Below are positions 7,262 through 7,901 of a DNA stretch of 7,901 nt, piece after piece. The position numbers were made by a program, and so were the translations under genes. This DNA is from JAZDKP01 sp043802925 (GTDB taxonomy: Bacteria > Fibrobacterota > OXYB2-FULL-49-7 > JAEUSG01), in NCBI GenBank assembly GCA_043802925.1, contig JAZDKP010000295.1, positions 1 through 7,901 of the forward strand, given 5' to 3'. The notes below the pieces were generated by a model. The model was not told the origin of the DNA and made no database searches. It saw only the letters and a list, made by a program, of their open reading frames with translations. Within the stretch, counting starts at the first letter, position 1. Each line of letters begins with the position of its first letter.

Positions 7262-7901
7262 TGGAAAAAATATCCTCCCGTATCGAACGAAAAGCCTTTC
7301 CCTCCGTGCGGGTCGTGACCCTGCTCCTGGGCGCGTTGGCCTTTTGCCTGCCCTTTTGGTGGCTCCTTGTCAACGCCTTTGACGAAAGCGCCAACCTGGG
7401 CCTTAAACTGCCCCCCTCGCTCTGGTTTCGGGAAGGGTATACCGGCCTGGGTAACTTTAAAAGCGCCTTTAGCGCCATTCCTATCGGCCGGTATTATTTG
7501 AATACGCTTATCATCACCCTGTCGGTGATCACGCTCCAGGTCCTGAACTGCTGCTTTGCGGGTTACGCATTCGCCAAGGGGCGCTTTCCCGGCAAAAAAC
7601 CGCTTTTCCTTCTTTTCCTGGCAACCATGATGATTCCGTTTCAGCTCTATATGGTTCCGCTCTATCTGTTGATGAACGCGACAGGCCTCGTGAACACGCT
7701 TTTTGCCATCATCCTGCCCGGAATACACAGCGCCTTCGGCGTTTTCCTTGCCACACAGTACATCAAGGGGCTCCCGGAATCGATTTTTGAGGCCGCCCGC
7801 CTCGAAGGGGCGGGAGAGCTGCGCATATTTTTTACCATTGTGCTGCCGCTTTCCAAGCCGGTCATCGCCACTCTTTCGGTACTGACGGCACTGGCGTGCT
7901 G
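7261..7901 (+). CDS. MalG-type sugar ABC transporter permease, 3' partial
   Basis: The frame is open from ATG 7261 to the window edge, giving 213 residues of a protein that is usually about 270-300, so the end is missing. It is the second half of the membrane channel. Hydrophobic segments lie near residues 17-40, 80-105, 113-137 and 142-165. The family features are IGRYYLNTLIIT (75-86), AGYAFAKGRFPGK (100-112), MMIPFQLYMVPLY (123-135) and the EAA loop EAARLEGAGELRIFF (177-191) with VLP (194-196), where the ATPase docks. AAGGAA (7250-7255) sits five bases before the ATG. The start shares a base with the preceding stop (TGATG, 7259-7263), so translation is coupled to the fused binding protein/permease, its obvious partner. 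Unlike that partner, it has no binding domain. The short cytoplasmic N-terminus is normal for the family. Confidence 0.92.
   Translation, partial: MEKISSRIERKAFPSVRVVTLLLGALAFCLPFWWLLVNAFDESANLGLKLPPSLWFREGYTGLGNFKSAFSAIPIGRYYLNTLIITLSVITLQVLNCCFAGYAFAKGRFPGKKPLFLLFLATMMIPFQLYMVPLYLLMNATGLVNTLFAIILPGIHSAFGVFLATQYIKGLPESIFEAARLEGAGELRIFFTIVLPLSKPVIATLSVLTALAC

Overview
The window is a gene-dense bacterial region. Every supported gene is on the + strand, and no RNA gene, CRISPR array or mobile element was seen. The first gene (bases 1-878, cut at its 5' end) encodes the end of a large surface or secreted protein: a DNRLRE/CBM96-like beta domain followed by an FPNPFNP...FlgD-like C-terminal sorting domain. 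That tail is typical of the Fibrobacterota-Chlorobiota-Bacteroidota group and of related uncultured phyla. The operon that follows (GntR-LacI regulator, TIM-barrel epimerases, Gfo/Idh/MocA dehydrogenase) resembles gene sets common in Kiritimatiellota, Lentisphaerota, Planctomycetota and similar polysaccharide degraders. The organism is therefore probably a Gram-negative, carbohydrate-using bacterium of one of these groups; the phylum cannot be fixed from this sequence.

Bases 879-1035 are the only intergenic gap of any size. It holds a possible terminator for the first gene and a possible promoter for what follows. From about 1036 to the right edge lies one tightly packed, probably co-transcribed sugar-use operon: a GntR-type winged-helix regulator fused to a LacI-type sensor domain; a TIM-barrel sugar isomerase/epimerase-like enzyme; a Gfo/Idh/MocA NAD(P)-dependent dehydrogenase; a second, different TIM-barrel enzyme; a 776-residue transport protein; and a MalG-type permease that runs off the window. 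Gaps are 18 and 15 bases and then turn into overlaps (ATGA, ATGA, TGATG), which suggests translational coupling.

The standout is the 776-residue transport protein (4931-7261). It joins a complete periplasmic sugar-binding protein, with its own signal peptide, to a complete MalF-type permease in one reading frame. In the usual MalEFG layout these are separate proteins. An added hydrophobic segment at the junction would return the chain to the cytoplasm so that the permease helices keep their normal orientation. The partner permease (MalG-type) is not fused, so the transporter would carry one tethered binding domain. No ATPase is visible.

Taken together, the operon looks like a sugar- or glycoside-responsive uptake and oxidation module: import by the fused transporter, oxidation of a sugar hydroxyl by the dehydrogenase, and isomerisation or cleavage of the keto-sugar by the two TIM-barrel enzymes. 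The substrate cannot be named from sequence.
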